The notes beneath the pieces were generated by a model, which was given only the letters and a program-made list of their open reading frames with translations, searched no databases and was not told where the DNA came from. A stretch of DNA of 25,443 nt from DASVFB01 sp045806505 (GTDB lineage: Bacteria; Actinomycetota; Thermoleophilia; Gaiellales; Gaiellaceae). Below are positions 23,152-25,443 of this stretch, in pieces (position 1 is the first letter of the stretch; each line of letters opens with the position of its first letter). The stretch lies in NCBI GenBank assembly GCA_045806505.1, contig JBJMJE010000268.1:1-25443 (forward strand), in the 5' to 3' direction. Made by a program: the position numbers and the translations under genes.

Positions 23152-23831
23152 AGGCCGAGCCGCGTATCCACGCGGCTGCCGATTACCCGTACCGCGCTCG
23201 GCTGATCGCATGGCTCGCGTTCGTCGCCGTGCTCACGGCCGTAAACTGGGCCGGGCGCCTGTCGGACGGAGCGCCGGACCCGAACTCCGCCTACCAGTGG
23301 GACGTCGCCGTCGGCGCCGCGATCCAGTTCGTGATCCTGCTCGGGATCATCGCGTGGCTCGCCCGCGGCGCCTGGGACCTCCTCGCGCTGCGCAAGCCGC
23401 TCAGCTGGGGTCGAGCAATCGGCGCCGGGTTCCTTTTGCTCGTGGTCGTCGACGTCGTGAATATCGCGCTCAACCCGTTCCTCCACCCCGGCCGCGAGCA
23501 GGGCCTGACGCCGAGCAAATGGGAGCCGCAGCACGCCGGCTCGTTCGCGCTGTTCGCGTTCAGCGTCGTCGTGCTCGCGCCGGTCACGGAGGAGCTCGCT
23601 TTCCGCGGCCTCGGCTTCGGGCTGCTGCGGCCGTTCGGCCTCGTGCCGCCGATCGCCGGCACCGCCATCCTCTGGGCGTTCGCGCACGGACTGCTGGAGG
23701 CGCTGCCGGTGATCGTGCTCCTCGGCCTCGGCCTCGCCTGGATCCGCTACCGGCAGAACAGCACGATCCCGGGGATGCTGATCCACGCGAGCTTCAACGG
23801 CCTCGCCCTCGCCGCATCGTTGCTCGTGTGA
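23133..23831 (+). CDS. CPBP-family intramembrane metalloprotease
   Basis: A 232-residue membrane protein with about six to seven helices. The CPBP/ABI motifs are clear: EELAFRG (E-E-x3-R), the second motif reading WAFAH where the family has F-x3-H, and IHASFN (H-x3-N). These form the metal and active site of Rce1-like intramembrane proteases. The start is not obvious: GTG at 23133 is in frame and overlaps the PIG-V gene by 19 nt; GTG 23124 is an alternative, and there is no later ATG or GTG before the first helix. The stop overlaps the next gene (GTGA). The Phe-to-Trp change in motif 2 is mild and probably tolerated. Confidence 0.85.
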   Translation: MELGGVEAEPRIHAAADYPYRARLIAWLAFVAVLTAVNWAGRLSDGAPDPNSAYQWDVAVGAAIQFVILLGIIAWLARGAWDLLALRKPLSWGRAIGAGFLLLVVVDVVNIALNPFLHPGREQGLTPSKWEPQHAGSFALFAFSVVVLAPVTEELAFRGLGFGLLRPFGLVPPIAGTAILWAFAHGLLEALPVIVLLGLGLAWIRYRQNSTIPGMLIHASFNGLALAASLLV

Positions 23832-24205
23832 TTCGCGCGGCCGCCATCGCGCTGCTCGCGCTCTTCGCCGCCGGCTGGATCGCGTACGTGCACGTCTGGC
23901 GCTACGGCGACGCGCGCCCGCTCTCGTACCGCTTCGAGCAGGTGCCCGGCTTCGAGACACCGCGTGCGGCCGTTCGCGTGACGACTGTCGGAAACGAGGA
24001 GCACGTGCTGATCACGTCGGGCCCGCGCTCGTCGGCGGGCTACTCGATCGAGGTGACGCGCGCGCTCGTCGAGCGGGGCCGGATCTCGATCGTCGTCCGC
24101 GAGGTCGACAAGCCGGGCCGCGCGAAGCTCACCTACCCGTATCGTTCGCTCGTGTTCCGCGACCTCGGCAAGCCCGTCCACGTGCACTGGGAGGGACGCT
24201 CGTGA
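23828..24205 (+). CDS. Membrane-anchored PrcB C-terminal domain-like protein
   Basis: A 125-residue protein with an N-terminal signal-anchor (about 3-22, AAAIALLALFAAGWIAYVHV), so most of it is outside the cytoplasm. The soluble part reads SSAGYSIEVTRALVERGRI, then VVREVDKPGRAKL and TYPYRSLVF. This GYSIEV...V-x-E-x-x-P...YPY pattern matches the PrcB_C domain, named for a subunit of a bacterial protease complex and often found in small secreted proteins. The GTG start at 23828 overlaps the CPBP stop (GTGA), and its own stop overlaps the chorismate mutase start. The tie to an intramembrane protease makes a protease-partner or inhibitor role conceivable, but this is inference. Confidence 0.7.
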   Translation: MIRAAAIALLALFAAGWIAYVHVWRYGDARPLSYRFEQVPGFETPRAAVRVTTVGNEEHVLITSGPRSSAGYSIEVTRALVERGRISIVVREVDKPGRAKLTYPYRSLVFRDLGKPVHVHWEGRS

Positions 24206-24474
24206 CCGAACCCGACGATCCGATCATCCGCCAGCTCCGCGAGGCGATCTCCGACAACGACCGCAAGCTGATGGAGACGCTCAACAAGCGGCTCGAGCTC
24301 GTCGCGCGGCTGAAGCGCTACAAGGACTCGCACGGCATCGGTTTCGTCGACCCCGAGCGCGAGGAGTGGATCATGAGCTATCTGCAGCGCGCGAATCGCG
24401 GCCCGCTGTCAGCCGACGGCGTACGCGAGTTCTTCACGCGCGTGCTCGAGCTGACGAAGCGCGAAGTCTCCTAG
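24202..24474 (+). CDS. AroQ-class chorismate mutase
   Basis: A 90-residue, all-helical protein matching the AroQ chorismate mutase domain (chorismate to prephenate, for Phe/Tyr). The E. coli active-site spacing is reproduced: R13, R30, K41, R53 and E54 correspond to R11, R28, K39, R51 and E52 of the E. coli enzyme. The last ligand (Q88 there) falls at the extreme C-terminus and is not clearly conserved. The protein has no signal peptide and no fused dehydratase or dehydrogenase, so it is a free-standing cytoplasmic enzyme. The GTG at 24202 overlaps the PrcB-like gene (GTGA) and has a strong Shine-Dalgarno GGGAGGG at 24189-24195, 6 nt upstream. Confidence 0.85.
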   Translation: MTEPDDPIIRQLREAISDNDRKLMETLNKRLELVARLKRYKDSHGIGFVDPEREEWIMSYLQRANRGPLSADGVREFFTRVLELTKREVS

Positions 24475-24488
24475 CCGAAGCGGTTGCC

Positions 24489-24517
24489 TTGATTCCGGGC
24501 CTGGCCCGGCGTAGGTT
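24489..24517 (+). promoter_or_regulatory. Predicted housekeeping-type promoter of the small secreted protein gene
   Basis: TTGATT (24489-24494) and TAGGTT (24512-24517) are separated by exactly 17 nt, the best spacing for a primary sigma factor. Transcription would begin near 24524, leaving a leader of about 34 nt that contains the purine-rich AGAGAGGA at 24545-24552, 5 nt before the ATG at 24558. The spacer is almost entirely a GC-rich inverted repeat. Confidence 0.5.
24495..24509. repeat. GC-rich hairpin in promoter spacer; possible terminator of the upstream unit
   Basis: CCGGGC and GCCCGG are perfect 6-bp arms around a 3-nt loop, located 20 nt after the chorismate mutase stop. No T-run follows on the plus strand, so it is a weak candidate for intrinsic termination. 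Because it fills the spacer between the -35 and -10 it could instead be a repressor site. Confidence 0.4.
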
Positions 24518-24557
24518 CGACGGACGAGATTCGCCCAGACGCGTAGAGAGGATCGCG

Positions 24558-24983
24558 ATGCTCAAGCACGTCAGCCTCGTTGCCCTGGCCGCTGCCCTTC
24601 TCCTGCCGCTCGCCGCCGGCGCCGCCACCACGCGCGAAAGCTTCGACGTCACGGGCACCGTGTTCCCGTGCCCGACGCACATGTACACGGTCACCTCGGG
24701 CTCGATCACGCACCTCACGCACGAGAGCATCGACGCCACCGGCACCACGCATTTCACCGTCACGGACACATTCGACAGCGTGCGCCTCGTCGACGAGAAC
24801 GGGAACCTCTATTCGCTGAGAGGAGCGATCTGGTTCGGCGGCCGTAACGACGAGATTCTGACCGCCACCCACATGCTGAACATCGTCGGCCGCGGAGGTG
24901 TTTCAGACAGCGTCAGGCTCGTCGAGCTCTTCCGGAACGGTGAGTTGATCAGCCGCGATTTCGGGAGCTGCGAGGGCCCCTAA
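24558..24983 (+). CDS. Small secreted protein of unknown family
   Basis: A 141-residue protein with a classic signal peptide: LKHVS, then ALAAALLLPLAAG, with likely cleavage after AGA near residue 23. The mature part of about 118 residues is Thr/Ser/Gly-rich and predicted to be mostly beta-strand (alternating TVTSGSITHLTHES, FTVTDTFDSVRLVD). Two cysteines (C37 in FPCPTH and C138 in GSCEGP) could form one disulfide tying the N- and C-termini. I do not recognise the family. Start: ATG 24558 with AGAGAGGA upstream; a longer in-frame reading upstream overlaps the chorismate mutase gene and is not supported. It has its own predicted promoter and is convergent with the BFN gene. Confidence 0.8.
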   Translation: MLKHVSLVALAAALLLPLAAGAATTRESFDVTGTVFPCPTHMYTVTSGSITHLTHESIDATGTTHFTVTDTFDSVRLVDENGNLYSLRGAIWFGGRNDEILTATHMLNIVGRGGVSDSVRLVELFRNGELISRDFGSCEGP

Positions 24984-24992
24984 AACCGGGGC
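24976..24992. terminator. Small hairpin between convergent genes, possible bidirectional terminator
   Basis: GCCCC (24976-24980) and GGGGC (24988-24992) can pair as a 5-bp stem with a TAAAACC loop. The stem covers the stop of the secreted protein gene and ends 2 nt before the stop of the convergent BFN gene. It is short and lacks a T-run, so support is weak. Confidence 0.25.
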
Positions 24993-24994
24993 TG

Positions 24995-25443
24995 TCAGTC
25001 GGGTTCTTCGCCCGACGCAAACTCATCCGGCGTCACGTTCTCGAGGAAGGAGCGGAACTTCGTGACTTCCTTCTCGAGCGCCTCGTCGCTGATCTCCTCG
25101 CCCTCGAACTCGATCGCCGATTCGTCGATCACCTCGTCGGCGACGAAGATCGGCGCTTCCGCGCGAACGGCGAGCGCGATCGCATCGGACGGGCGCGAGT
25201 CGATCTCGATCTCCGAACCGTCCTGCTGCACGGTGATCGTCGCGTAGAAGGTGTTCTCCTTCAGCTCCGTCACCGTGATGCGCACGACCTGCGCGTCGAG
25301 CTGCGCGAGCATGTCCGTGACGAGATCGTGTGTCATGGGCCGCGGCGTCGACGCACCCTGGAGCTTCATGAGGATCGCTGCGGCCTCGGGATGACCGATC
25401 CAGATCGGCAGGAACTTGTTGGCGTCGGACGTCTTGAGGAGAA
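24995..25443 (-). CDS. Bifunctional nuclease domain (BFN/DUF151) protein, 5' end beyond window
   Basis: The frame is open from the stop at 24995 to the right edge, so the gene is partial at its 5' end. The codons before the internal ATG at 25369 encode LLKTSDANKFLPIWIGHPEA, the conserved LPIWIG-x-x-E-A segment of the BFN family, so that ATG is not the true start. Further family blocks are TPRPMTHDLVTDMLAQL, FYATITVQQ and SRPSDAIALAVRAEAPIFV. The domain ends about 40 residues before the stop; the tail is acidic (DESAIEFEGEEISDEALEKE and a final EEPD). BFN proteins in plants and some bacteria have nuclease activity; in Actinomycetota the function is unproven. Upstream neighbours are not visible. 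Confidence 0.88.
   Translation of the reverse strand, partial: LLKTSDANKFLPIWIGHPEAAAILMKLQGASTPRPMTHDLVTDMLAQLDAQVVRITVTELKENTFYATITVQQDGSEIEIDSRPSDAIALAVRAEAPIFVADEVIDESAIEFEGEEISDEALEKEVTKFRSFLENVTPDEFASGEEPD

Noticed and set aside
25370..25443. Treating the ATG at 25369 as the start of the BFN gene
   Set aside because: The frame stays open upstream and encodes the conserved LPIWIG segment of the family, so the gene continues past the window.

Overview
The window is very GC-rich and densely coding, with many GTG and TTG starts and frequent 4-nt stop/start overlaps. It looks like chromosomal DNA of a high-GC Actinomycetota. The gene content (Ccm heme export genes, a UbiA-type enzyme resembling futalosine-pathway MqnP, DUF2203, a PrcB-like domain, a PIG-V-type mannosyltransferase) fits Thermoleophilia (Gaiella/Solirubrobacter relatives). 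That placement is inference, since no rRNA is present. I saw no tRNA, rRNA, CRISPR array, insertion sequence or phage gene, and no stretch above 300 nt lacks a gene.

Region 1 (1-8698, all minus strand) reads as one long transcription unit. A promoter resembling actinobacterial SigF/SigB sites precedes an RsbW-like anti-sigma kinase. Then come a TreT-type trehalose synthase, a GT20 trehalose-phosphate-synthase-like enzyme, an aldehyde dehydrogenase, two molybdenum-cofactor genes (moaC, mog), a UbiA prenyltransferase, and the cytochrome c maturation genes ccmA-ccmB-ccmC-ccmD. The last gene, probably CcsA/HemX-like, runs off the left edge. From the GT20 gene onward almost every junction is an ATGA/GTGA/TTGA overlap, so translation is probably coupled. 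The unit joins compatible-solute synthesis to respiratory-chain cofactors.

Region 2 (8810-12925) holds a response regulator and histidine kinase pair on the minus strand. Divergent from it is a membrane-anchored M28-peptidase-like protein that appears to have lost the usual catalytic Glu-Glu pair.

Region 3 (12896-23151) starts with moeA and is otherwise mainly envelope biogenesis. It contains a polyprenyl-phosphate-type GT2, a GT4 glycosyltransferase, a DUF2079 membrane protein, a GT-C/GT87-like membrane glycosyltransferase with no standard start codon, a class A penicillin-binding protein, an MscS channel, a DUF2203 protein and a PIG-V-like mannosyltransferase. The plausible shared job is lipid-linked sugar transfer and wall assembly.

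Region 4 (23133-25443) has an overlapping trio (CPBP membrane protease, PrcB-domain protein, AroQ-type chorismate mutase), a small secreted protein with its own well-formed promoter, and a convergent bifunctional-nuclease-domain (BFN/DUF151) gene that runs off the right edge.

The observations most worth a second look are the SigF-like promoter ahead of the anti-sigma/trehalose genes, the GT-C gene whose only full-length start is ATT, the degenerate M28 centre, the GT20 enzyme with an altered donor-site loop, and three divergent gene pairs whose -10-like hexamers sit 6-9 nt from the start codons, implying leaderless mRNAs.
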